Source of the DNA: an uncultured Clostridia bacterium
GTDB lineage: Bacteria > Bacillota > Clostridia > Christensenellales > UBA1242
DNA length: 64,000 bases
Direction of reading: 5' to 3'
Assembly: GCA_934757855.1 (NCBI GenBank)
Contig: CAKVLR010000002.1
Location: 248,001-312,000 of the forward strand
Shown: positions 8,414 through 15,645 of the stretch, one piece after another
How the letters are laid out: each line of letters opens with the position of its first letter
Numbering within the stretch: the stretch's first letter is position 1
Notes under the pieces: generated by a model
Told to the model about the DNA's origin: nothing
What the model saw: only the letters and a program-made list of their open reading frames with translations
Database searches by the model: none
Position numbers and translations under genes: made by a program

Positions 8414-8845
8414 ATGAAAGTTATCTTTGAAAAAATGACCCCAACTGCGCGAATACCTGAGTACGCCCACCCCACCGATAGTGGAATGGACTTGTTTGCC
8501 GATGAGGACTGCGTGATTCCCGCACGCGGTAGATATTCGGTTAGCACAGGTATTAAAGTTAAACTTCCGCCACAAACAGAGGGGCAAGTTCGCTCCAAAT
8601 CTGGCTTGGCGGTAAAATTTGGGTTGCAAGTTTTAAACGCCCCAGGCACAATCGACAATGCATATCGCGGTGAAATTATGGTAATCGTACAAAACACGAG
8701 CGACACCGACTACCATGTAGAAAAAGGACAAAAAATCGGTCAGTTGGTAATTTGCCCTTACTACACTTGCGAAATCGAAGAAGGCAAAATTGAAAACGAC
8801 ACCGACCGTGGCACTGGTGGGTTCGGCTCAACTGGTTTAAAATAA
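8414..8845 (+). CDS. dut: dUTP diphosphatase
   Basis: Hydrolyses dUTP to dUMP and PPi, keeping uracil out of DNA and feeding thymidylate synthesis. Trimeric dUTPase motifs in order: HPTDSGMDLFA, VRSKSGLA, NAPGTIDNAYRGEI (with the catalytic Asp), KGQKIGQL and the C-terminal arm DRGTGGFGSTG. 143 residues, full length. The ATG at 8414 follows GGAGG by seven bases; an in-frame TTG at 8402 lies inside the ribosome site. A dCMP deaminase at 55925 acts in the same pathway. Confidence 0.96.
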   Translation: MKVIFEKMTPTARIPEYAHPTDSGMDLFADEDCVIPARGRYSVSTGIKVKLPPQTEGQVRSKSGLAVKFGLQVLNAPGTIDNAYRGEIMVIVQNTSDTDYHVEKGQKIGQLVICPYYTCEIEEGKIENDTDRGTGGFGSTGLK

Positions 8846-8848
8846 AAG

Positions 8849-8880
8849 GCTATACTACTAAATTTAGTATGGCTTTTTTA
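8849..8880 (+). terminator. Terminator of dut
   Basis: GCTATACTA (8849-8857) pairs with TAGTATGGC (8865-8873) around CTAAATT, followed by TTTTTTA. Confidence 0.7.
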
Positions 8881-9095
8881 TTTTTACCCCAAAAAAGCAA
8901 GCGTAGAAAAATATCAAAGAACAATATTTTATATAAATATTAAATCTTTCGCATAACAAAATTTTGCGATTATATGATTAAAAATTGCTATATAGTGACT
9001 AATTTTTGCAACATAGCAATACATTTTTTATTAATTCCAATATACTCTATACTACAATATTAGCAAATTTTTTTAACTCTTCATATACTAAAAAT

Positions 9096-10166
9096 ATGAT
9101 TAAATTATCGTTGTGTATGATTGTTAAAAATGAAGAAGATACGCTAAATAGATGCCTAACTTGTGCAAAAAATTTTGTAGATGAAATCATAATCGTTGAT
9201 ACGGGGAGTACGGACAATACCAAGAAAATTGCAAGCGAATTTACCGATAAAATATATGATTTTGAGTGGTGCGATGACTTTTCAAAGGCTAGAAATTTTA
9301 GTTTTAGTAAAGCAACGGGCGATTATATAATTTGGTTAGATGCCGATGATGTCGTTCCAGAGGCGGAACAAGCAAAATTTACCGCTCTTAAACAAGAATT
9401 GTCCGCCCAAAATGCACCTGATGCAGTAATGTGCAAGTATGTGGCGAGCGTAAATGAGAAAAACGAGCCTCAATTTTACTATTTTCGCGAAAGAATAGTC
9501 AAAAACAAGCCTTGCTTCTTTTGGTGCGACCCTATTCACGAATATATAAATCTGCAAGGCAATGTTATTTCACGAGATATAAAAGTTTTTCACAAAAAAG
9601 TCCACCCAACCCCTGCAAAACGAAATTTAAAGATTTACCAAAATTTAGAAAAAAGCAAAGTAAAATTTTCTCCGCGCGCACTTTATTACTACGGACGCGA
9701 ATTGCACTATAATAAATTTTATAAAAAATCGAACAAAATTTTAAGCCAGTTTTTGGCCACAAATGGCTGGGTAGAAAACAAAATAGATGCGTGCAGTATA
9801 ATGTCACAAAACTACCTATTTTTAGGTGAAATAGAACAAGCAAAAAAAGCACTATTTTCTTCTCTAATTTATGAGCAACCACGCGCTAAAATTGCGTGTG
9901 AAATTGCAAATATTTTCACCCAAAATCAAGATTACAAAACCGCAAAATTTTGGTATAAAATTGCATTAAATTCGCCCCAAAATTATCAAGGCTTTATTGA
10001 AGAAAAATATGCAAATTTTATACCCGCTTTGGGCTTATGCGAGTGCTGTTTTTACTTAGGTGAAATCAAAGCATCGAAACATTATCACGAAATTTCAAAA
10101 AAATATAACAGCACTGCGCCAGAAGTAATTTTTAACGAAAATTTTTTTAAAAACCTCAAAATATAG
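9096..10166 (+). CDS. GT2 glycosyltransferase with C-terminal TPR-like repeats
   Basis: GT-A glycosyltransferase beginning with LSLCMIVKNEEDTLNRCL, with the IIVDTGSTDNT nucleotide site, DDFSKARNFS and the metal-binding WLDADDVV. The C-terminal half (about 215-340) is helical with TPR-like spacing. This architecture is that of the SunS/YfdH-like family, which can glycosylate peptides or proteins as well as lipids. Start at 9096 because the conserved MIVKNEE core begins there; a longer frame from 9006 adds unconserved residues. No ribosome site is seen, but TATACT (9084-9089) lies six bases before the ATG, so the message may be leaderless. Monocistronic. Confidence 0.82.
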   Translation: MIKLSLCMIVKNEEDTLNRCLTCAKNFVDEIIIVDTGSTDNTKKIASEFTDKIYDFEWCDDFSKARNFSFSKATGDYIIWLDADDVVPEAEQAKFTALKQELSAQNAPDAVMCKYVASVNEKNEPQFYYFRERIVKNKPCFFWCDPIHEYINLQGNVISRDIKVFHKKVHPTPAKRNLKIYQNLEKSKVKFSPRALYYYGRELHYNKFYKKSNKILSQFLATNGWVENKIDACSIMSQNYLFLGEIEQAKKALFSSLIYEQPRAKIACEIANIFTQNQDYKTAKFWYKIALNSPQNYQGFIEEKYANFIPALGLCECCFYLGEIKASKHYHEISKKYNSTAPEVIFNENFFKNLKI

Positions 10167-10230
10167 GTACTATGCAGTGATTTTTGCGTGTTTTTCGCTA
10201 TTTTTTAGGTACTATGCATAGTACTATGCA
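10164..10230. repeat. GTACTATGCA palindromic repeat cluster
   Basis: GGTACTATGCA occurs at 10164-10174, and GTACTATGCATAGTAC (a perfect 16-base palindrome) at 10207-10222, followed by a further TATGCA. The first copy begins inside the glycosyltransferase stop region. A related palindrome lies at 62241-62261. Function unknown: operator, 3' processing site or mobile palindrome are all possible. Confidence 0.6.
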
Positions 10231-10284
10231 ATGTTTTTAAATATTATTTTTTGATTTTTTATACAGCAAAATGTACCACTCTAC

Positions 10285-10313
10285 TTGACAAAAAATATAT
10301 ATTTTGATACACT
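10285..10313 (+). promoter_or_regulatory. Promoter of tRNA-Ser
   Basis: TTGACA (10285-10290), 17-base spacer, TACACT (10308-10313). Confidence 0.65.
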
Positions 10314-10350
10314 GATTTAGTATATAAAAATTACTAATTCTCGCACTTTT

Positions 10351-10438
10351 GGAGAGATGTCAGAGTGGTCGAATGTGCACGCTTGGAAAGCGTGTGAACC
10401 GAAAGGTTCCGGCGGTTCGAATCCGCCTCTCTCCGCCA
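10351..10438 (+). tRNA. tRNA-Ser(GGA)
   Basis: Acceptor GGAGAGA pairs with TCTCTCC; the anticodon stem CACGC/GCGTG encloses loop TTGGAAA with anticodon GGA (codons UCC/UCU). A long variable arm (AACCGAAAGGTT) and a T arm with GGTTCGAATCC are present. CCA is encoded at 10436-10438. Confidence 0.96.
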
Positions 10439-10566
10439 ATTTTAATTAGTAGATTATTTACCTTTTACACACCCGCAAATTTGAGCAAAACATACACAAA
10501 GTAAAAGAAGTTTGCTAATACAAATTTTTACATAATTAATAACTAACTTTTAATATGTCAAAACGC

Positions 10567-11925
10567 TTATTTTCGCTCAATTTTCATAGTTTTTACATAC
10601 ATTTTGGCGATTTTTTCTATATCACCCGCACCCAAAAATACCAGTATATCATTTGGTGCTAGTTGTTTATTCAACTCATATTCAAGCGATACAAAATTTG
10701 TACAATACTCACAATTTATTCGCCCATTTAGATTATAAAATAGGTCTTGCGCATCTCCACCAAACAAGTATTTTTCGCGGGCAGGATAAGTAGGCAGAAT
10801 ATACAAAAAGTCAGCCATATCAAAGCACTGCACAAACTCACTCATTAGCGCTTTTGTGCGTGTATATGTGTGCGGTTGAAAAACGGCAATTATTCTCTTT
10901 TTCTTTAACAATTTTAGCGTATCAAGTGTTGCTTTTACCTCTGTCGGGTGGTGTGCATAGTCGTGATATATATTTATGTCATTTTGCAGTTTTAGTAGGG
11001 TAAGCCTACGATTTACACCCATATACCCGCAAATTTTAGTCGCTATGTCGCTATTTTTTACACCGTAACATTTTGCTAACGCGACACACGCAAGACTATT
11101 TAACACATTATGCATACCCATAACATTTAGTTTTATATGCATAATTTTTCGATTTTTATAGCATACATCATATTCAAATTTGCCCTCGTTTTGCGTAATA
11201 TTTTTGGCCACAAAATCATTGCTGTCATCTAGTCCAAATTTAACCAGTTTAGCATTGGTTTTTAATTTTTCCACTTCAATAGAGTCGCCGTTCACTACAA
11301 CAAATTTTTCACATTGTTGTGTAAAAGTGGAAAAAGTCGCATAAATTTCATCTAAATCTTTGTAGGTATCCATATGCTCGCGCTCAATATTAGTAATAAT
11401 GCACGAATGAGGTCGTAAATTTAGCAAACTTTTATTAAATTCGCACGCTTCGGTAATAAAATACTCTTTTCCACCTAGATATATATTCCCGCCAAAGTCT
11501 AGGCTATCCCCACCAAGATGAATGGTTGGATTTTTATTTGCTTTTAAAAAAATATTGCCCAACATTGCGGTAGTTGTCGTTTTTCCGTGCATACCCGCAA
11601 CCGCAATGCTAAATTTAAAAAAACTAGCGATTTCACCCAAAAATACCGCTCTTTCGAGTACTTTTTTACCTTTTTTGCGCGCATATTCGACCACTTCGCT
11701 GTTTTCGCCGACCGCGATAGTATAGACAAAAATATCACAATCATCAATTTTTGCAAAATTTATCCCATTTCCACAATCTATACCATTTTTTCGTAATTCT
11801 TCAAAATTCGTATCTATATTGTCATCACTGCCATAAACTTTTGCACCAAAATTCGCACAAAGTCGAGCGAGCGCGCTCATACTCACACCGCCCACACCAT
11901 AAAAATAAATCTTTAAATTTTCCAT
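10567..11925 (-). CDS. murC: UDP-N-acetylmuramate--L-alanine ligase
   Basis: Cytoplasmic ATP-dependent ligase that adds L-Ala to UDP-MurNAc in peptidoglycan synthesis. N-terminal Rossmann-like domain FYGVGGVSMSALA with GSD; ATP-binding P-loop GMHGKTTTTAML (about 115-126); EACEFNKSLLNL and NIEREHMDTY in the central domain; HDYAHHPTEV and FQPHTYTRT in the C-terminal domain. 452 residues, full length. AAGGTAT precedes the ATG. The D-/L-Ala supplier alr lies at 45396 in the window. Monocistronic. Confidence 0.96.
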   Translation of the reverse strand: MENLKIYFYGVGGVSMSALARLCANFGAKVYGSDDNIDTNFEELRKNGIDCGNGINFAKIDDCDIFVYTIAVGENSEVVEYARKKGKKVLERAVFLGEIASFFKFSIAVAGMHGKTTTTAMLGNIFLKANKNPTIHLGGDSLDFGGNIYLGGKEYFITEACEFNKSLLNLRPHSCIITNIEREHMDTYKDLDEIYATFSTFTQQCEKFVVVNGDSIEVEKLKTNAKLVKFGLDDSNDFVAKNITQNEGKFEYDVCYKNRKIMHIKLNVMGMHNVLNSLACVALAKCYGVKNSDIATKICGYMGVNRRLTLLKLQNDINIYHDYAHHPTEVKATLDTLKLLKKKRIIAVFQPHTYTRTKALMSEFVQCFDMADFLYILPTYPAREKYLFGGDAQDLFYNLNGRINCEYCTNFVSLEYELNKQLAPNDILVFLGAGDIEKIAKMYVKTMKIERK

Positions 11926-12032
11926 ATACCTTATATATGATTTTTAAAATATAAAGTTTACTGCAAAAATTCATAAAAAAATTACCTAAAAGTCGATTTT
12001 TTTGTAAAAATTTAGCAAATTTTGTTATTTAG

Positions 12033-12061
12033 TTGCCAAAAATGTGTGATTTTGTTATAAT
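12033..12061 (+). promoter_or_regulatory. Promoter giving a leaderless transcript
   Basis: TTGCCA (12033-12038), 17-base spacer, TATAAT (12056-12061). The -10 box ends only six bases before the ATG at 12068, so the expected first transcribed base is at or next to the start codon. Confidence 0.65.
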
Positions 12062-12067
12062 TATAGT

Positions 12068-12532
12068 ATGAAAATTTTAGTTATAGCAGACACTCACGGA
12101 AATGTGGGTAATATTTTGACCGCGCTAGACCGCGAAAAACCAGATGTCCTTATTCACTTAGGAGATGGATTAAATGACCTTGCCGATGTGAAATTTACAG
12201 GGCAAATTTTTGCCGTACGCGGGAACAACGACACAAATGGGAAAATAAGGACTATTGCAAAAGTCGAGTATGCAAAAAAAGTAATGCTACTCACCCACGG
12301 CAATGAATTTGATGTAAAGAAGAATTATGAAAAATTAATCCAATTTTCCTACAATCAAGGCGCCGATATTGTACTATTTGGGCATACCCACAAGCAAGAT
12401 TATTTCACGCGTAATGGTATGATTTTTGTCAACCCTGGAGCATTAAAAGACCGCGAAACAGGCACATATGCAACCATAGAATTTGGCGAGGGCGAACCTA
12501 AAATTACCCACCACCGCATACAACAGATATAA
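12068..12532 (+). CDS. YfcE/MJ0936-family metallophosphodiesterase
   Basis: Calcineurin-like phosphodiesterase with a two-metal site. Motifs: IADTHGN (metal ligands), HLGDG, VRGNNDT, LLTHGNEF and FGHTHKQ. 154 residues, the usual size for this single-domain family, which hydrolyses small phosphodiesters such as cyclic nucleotides; the physiological substrate is not known. The start is clear because MKILVIADTHGN is the conserved N-terminus, yet no ribosome site precedes it (see promoter). Monocistronic, ending in its own terminator. Confidence 0.92.
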   Translation: MKILVIADTHGNVGNILTALDREKPDVLIHLGDGLNDLADVKFTGQIFAVRGNNDTNGKIRTIAKVEYAKKVMLLTHGNEFDVKKNYEKLIQFSYNQGADIVLFGHTHKQDYFTRNGMIFVNPGALKDRETGTYATIEFGEGEPKITHHRIQQI

Positions 12533-12548
12533 TAAAACCACAATTCAG

Positions 12549-12583
12549 AACGGTAAAACTGTAAAAGTTTTATCGTTTTTTTA
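12549..12583 (+). terminator. Terminator of the phosphodiesterase gene
   Basis: AACGGTAAAAC (12549-12559) pairs with GTTTTATCGTT (12567-12577), followed by TTTTTT. Confidence 0.7.
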
Positions 12584-12770
12584 TATTTTAAATTATGAAT
12601 AAATATACAAAATTATTTATTTGAAAAGCAAAAGAATTTTTCTTGCTAATAAGCACTAATATAAGTAAATTTTATTTAAAATATTAAATATATTCACTTA
12701 ATGACAATTTTTTGCAATATTACCGCAATATTTTGTTATTATATATTTAATTTTCGCACATTTTTAAAAT

Positions 12771-12805
12771 AAAAAAGAGATAAGCATAAAGTTATCTCTT
12801 TTTTA
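12771..12805. terminator. Bidirectional terminator before the DUF308 gene
   Basis: AAAAAAGAGATAA pairs with TTATCTCTTTTTT around GCATAAAG; it serves the minus-strand DUF308 gene. The AT-rich DNA between this and 12583 holds nothing else recognisable. Confidence 0.7.
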
Positions 12806-12837
12806 TTATACTAATAAATATTATTCATATTTAATAA

Positions 12838-13449
12838 TTATTCATTTGGCAAATCTTTGTTTATCACATTTTCAGGTTCAACTACAATGGAATTAAACTT
12901 ATCCATAAATGATTTTGCACGGTTTTCCAACTTGCAAGCAACATACAATTCCATTGCCATTGCGATACCGTTTAACACAAAGAATACACCAGTAACGATT
13001 GTAATCATAACAGTGCTTACGATTGGTTGATAGAACGACAACACGCCCAGCACGATAAGCAAAGTTCCCCACAAGAGGTCCGACCACCAGCCGTTAAATT
13101 TTAAGCGTTTCATATCAAATGCAGACATTACGCGGATTAACCCCATTACGATTATCCACATTCCAAACATAATTGGCAAAGCGTTTGCTACCATTGCGGA
13201 GTTTGAAAGCACCAAAACTCCTAAAATTGCGGTAGCAATTCCACCCAACAGCAACCAACCTGAGCCTAACATAAATTTTTTAGCGGTAAAATATGATACG
13301 ATTGAGCCGATACCCGAAAGCAAAAGGCTGATACCTAAAAATATAGAAATTCCAGCCAGCGTTTCAGCAGGACAGCAAAAGCACACTATACCTGTCACAA
13401 TGAGAAGTACCGCAGTAATTCCCCAGCAACATTTTGCAAAAATACTCAT
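12838..13449 (-). CDS. DUF308 (HdeD-like) membrane protein
   Basis: Polytopic membrane protein of 203 residues with six hydrophobic segments in three pairs, the DUF308/HdeD pattern: GITAVLLIVTGIVCF, ISIFLGISLLLSGIGSIVSYF, GSGWLLLGGIATAILGVLVL, ALPIMFGMWIIVMGLIRV, LLWGTLLIVLGVLSF, VMITIVTGVFFVLNGIAMAM. A short cytoplasmic tail follows. HdeD is linked to acid stress in enterobacteria, but in Bacillota the role is unknown. AAAGGAG precedes the ATG. Confidence 0.85.
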   Translation of the reverse strand: MSIFAKCCWGITAVLLIVTGIVCFCCPAETLAGISIFLGISLLLSGIGSIVSYFTAKKFMLGSGWLLLGGIATAILGVLVLSNSAMVANALPIMFGMWIIVMGLIRVMSAFDMKRLKFNGWWSDLLWGTLLIVLGVLSFYQPIVSTVMITIVTGVFFVLNGIAMAMELYVACKLENRAKSFMDKFNSIVVEPENVINKDLPNE

Positions 13450-13566
13450 TTTTTACTCCTTTTACTTGAAATTTAAGCATATTATATAACAAATTTGCTC
13501 AAAATTCAATTAATTATGCGCGAAAATATTTTTTGCACATTTTTTTGATAAAAGTCTAAAATACAG

Positions 13567-13595
13567 TTGATAAAAAGCACTTTTAGTATTATAAT
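13567..13595 (+). promoter_or_regulatory. Promoter of tRNA-Arg
   Basis: TTGATA (13567-13572), 17-base spacer, TATAAT (13590-13595); only six bases separate it from the tRNA. Confidence 0.65.
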
Positions 13596-13601
13596 AAATC
13601 A

Positions 13602-13677
13602 TACGCCCATAGTGTAACGGATAGCACACAAATTTCCGGGGTTTGGAGTAGGAGTTCAAATCTCCTCGGGCGTACCA
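13602..13677 (+). tRNA. tRNA-Arg(CCG)
   Basis: Acceptor TACGCCC pairs with GGGCGTA; anticodon stem CAAAT/GTTTG encloses TTCCGGG, giving anticodon CCG (codon CGG). T arm GGAGTTCAAATCTCC. CCA is encoded at 13675-13677. Confidence 0.93.
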
Positions 13678-13810
13678 ATAATTTAAAAGTTTACACAAAG
13701 TGATAAATGGGTTAGATTAATACCAAAAGTTGCAAATTGTATGAATTTTTATTATTTTTTAGCATTTTTTGTAGCAAAAAGCGGTTTTATTACAATTTTA
13801 GGAGAAGGTT

Positions 13811-14263
13811 ATGACAAAAATTTTTATTGTAGGTTCAGTCACAGGCACAACGGAGGAGCAACAAAAGAAATTTGGTATTTATGAAAAAGTGGCACAACAA
13901 TTTTACCCTACTGCCGTTATTGACACACCACAAACGATTTTAGACTACCGCGACCGATATATATTGCAACATTTAAACGCCAGCGAGCGCGAAATTTTAA
14001 ACGCAATGGTAAATTTTGATTTACAAGAAATTAAAAGTTCAAATTTGATAATTTGTGATGCAACCTTGCGTTCATTTGGGGTTGGTATGGAGTTGGCGAC
14101 AGCAAAGCAAAACAATATACCCGTGATTTTCTTTGCAGAAAAAGGCACTAATGTGAGCAATATGATTTTAGGCGCATTCGCAAAATCACCTATCGCATAT
14201 TATGAAAATTATGAAGATTTGGAAAACAAACTCTACAAAGCGCTAGGCAATGTTAAATTGTAA
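13811..14263 (+). CDS. Nucleoside 2-deoxyribosyltransferase-like protein
   Basis: 150 residues. The start KIFIVGSVTGT and the later LIICDATLRSFGVGMELATAKQNNIPVIFF resemble the nucleoside deoxyribosyltransferase superfamily, in which an N-terminal glycine-rich strand and a D-x-x-x-x-G-x-x-x-E segment form the base-exchange site (here GVGMELA would supply the catalytic Glu). Members either transfer deoxyribose between bases or hydrolyse modified nucleotides; which one applies is not shown. AGGAGAAGG precedes the ATG. Confidence 0.7.
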   Translation: MTKIFIVGSVTGTTEEQQKKFGIYEKVAQQFYPTAVIDTPQTILDYRDRYILQHLNASEREILNAMVNFDLQEIKSSNLIICDATLRSFGVGMELATAKQNNIPVIFFAEKGTNVSNMILGAFAKSPIAYYENYEDLENKLYKALGNVKL

Positions 14264-14328
14264 TTTATGTAAATCAAAATTTGTTTAATTAAAACTTAAT
14301 TTTTTCACTAAAATTTTATTAAAAAAGC

Positions 14329-14368
14329 AAAAAAACGCCGTTTTTTCACAAAAAATAGCGTTTTTTTA
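14329..14368. terminator. Terminator hairpin, convergent genes
   Basis: AAAAAAACGC and GCGTTTTTTT pair, with an inner TTTTTT/AAAAAA extension around CAC. It separates the deoxyribosyltransferase-like gene from the convergent methyltransferase gene. Confidence 0.65.
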
Positions 14369-14384
14369 TTAAATTTTAGTGTTT

Positions 14385-15545
14385 TTACAAAATTTTTTCA
14401 CTTTTTAATAAAGAAGATAGCGTTTGAGTAAAGTTGAATTTCTGCATTAATTCCTCTACTTCGCTTAACATTTTAGCCCTTACATTTTCTGGAATTTGAC
14501 TTAAATTTGCGCGGATTAGTAGATTTTTTGGAGTGTTATCAAAATCTACAAACTCCATTAATTGCACATTATACCCACACGCCCTCAATAAATTACAGCG
14601 AATACTGTCGGTAAAAAGTGCTGAAATTCTTTCCTTTACAACCCCGTAACGAGTGATAATTTGCAAGTCATCTGCTCCAATTTGCGCGTTAATTTCGTGC
14701 TGGCAACAAGGCACAGAAAATATCATTTTTGCACCCCATTTTATAGCATTAAACAATGCATAATCGGTGGCAGTATCGCACGCGTGTAATGTGATTACCA
14801 TATCAACAGGAAAATTTGCTTTATACCCATTTATGTCACCTAGTTCAAACTTTATGTCACTATACCCATATTTTTGTGCGGTTATGTTGCATTTTTTGAT
14901 TACTTCTTCTTTAAGGTCAAGCCCAACTATTTTTACATTTATGTGCTTTATCATTTTAAAATAGTAGTAGATTACAAAAGTCAAATAAGACTTGCCACAG
15001 CCAAAATCTATGATATTTAGATGCGCAAAATTTTTATCTTTTATACTATCATCTATAATTTCTAAAAAGCGATTTATTTGCTTGTATTTATCGTACATCG
15101 AAGCAATTATTTTACCACTTGAAGTCATAGCGCCCTTGTCAACCAACGGCTCAATCACAGCCCCTTGTGGCAAGATGTAATTTTTTTGCCTATTATTGTT
15201 GGTGTTGATTTCAATATCATTCAATTTATTAATTTTGTTAAAAAATATTTTGCCTTTTTTAGATATTTTTATTTGGTATTCGCAAGCGGTACTAAACATA
15301 TTAAACTGCTTAAAAGTGTCAAAAAACTGCAAAATATGCGTTTTTATTGCATTTTTTGCTATATTTTCGTGAAAAACTTGCTTTTCTGTATAAGCACTAG
15401 ACAGAAATTTGTCACCTTTATTTTCTATTTCAATTTTGCGATACTGCGTATTTTTTTCTGGGTTACTAATGATAATTTTTACAATTTCTTCTGCAAAAAT
15501 TTTGTCTAAAACCTGTCCCAATTCCAAATCATTTGTTTCGCTCAT
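14385..15545 (-). CDS. Methyltransf_32-family SAM-dependent methyltransferase
   Basis: Class I methyltransferase. SAM motif I is NIIDFGCGKSYLTFVIYYYF (about 175-195), followed by VGLDLKEEV (motif II), ITLHACDTATDYALF and the Cys/His segment FSVPCCQHEIN typical of PF13679. The N-terminal 150 residues form a separate domain, possibly for RNA or protein recognition. The LHACDTATD and PCCQHE motifs are shared with eukaryotic METTL25-like proteins; the substrate in bacteria is not established. 386 residues. Monocistronic. Confidence 0.8.
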   Translation of the reverse strand: MSETNDLELGQVLDKIFAEEIVKIIISNPEKNTQYRKIEIENKGDKFLSSAYTEKQVFHENIAKNAIKTHILQFFDTFKQFNMFSTACEYQIKISKKGKIFFNKINKLNDIEINTNNNRQKNYILPQGAVIEPLVDKGAMTSSGKIIASMYDKYKQINRFLEIIDDSIKDKNFAHLNIIDFGCGKSYLTFVIYYYFKMIKHINVKIVGLDLKEEVIKKCNITAQKYGYSDIKFELGDINGYKANFPVDMVITLHACDTATDYALFNAIKWGAKMIFSVPCCQHEINAQIGADDLQIITRYGVVKERISALFTDSIRCNLLRACGYNVQLMEFVDFDNTPKNLLIRANLSQIPENVRAKMLSEVEELMQKFNFTQTLSSLLKSEKIL

Positions 15546-15645
15546 AATTTCAACCTAACCTAAATTTTTACTATATTCATCAAATTTATCTAAATCTAGC
15601 GTATATCTTTTTTTCCTTTGAGTGGCACATAAATTTGTTTTAGGT

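Noticed and set aside
13510..13698. Minus-strand frame over tRNA-Arg
   Set aside because: A shadow of the tRNA gene with no ribosome site or family.
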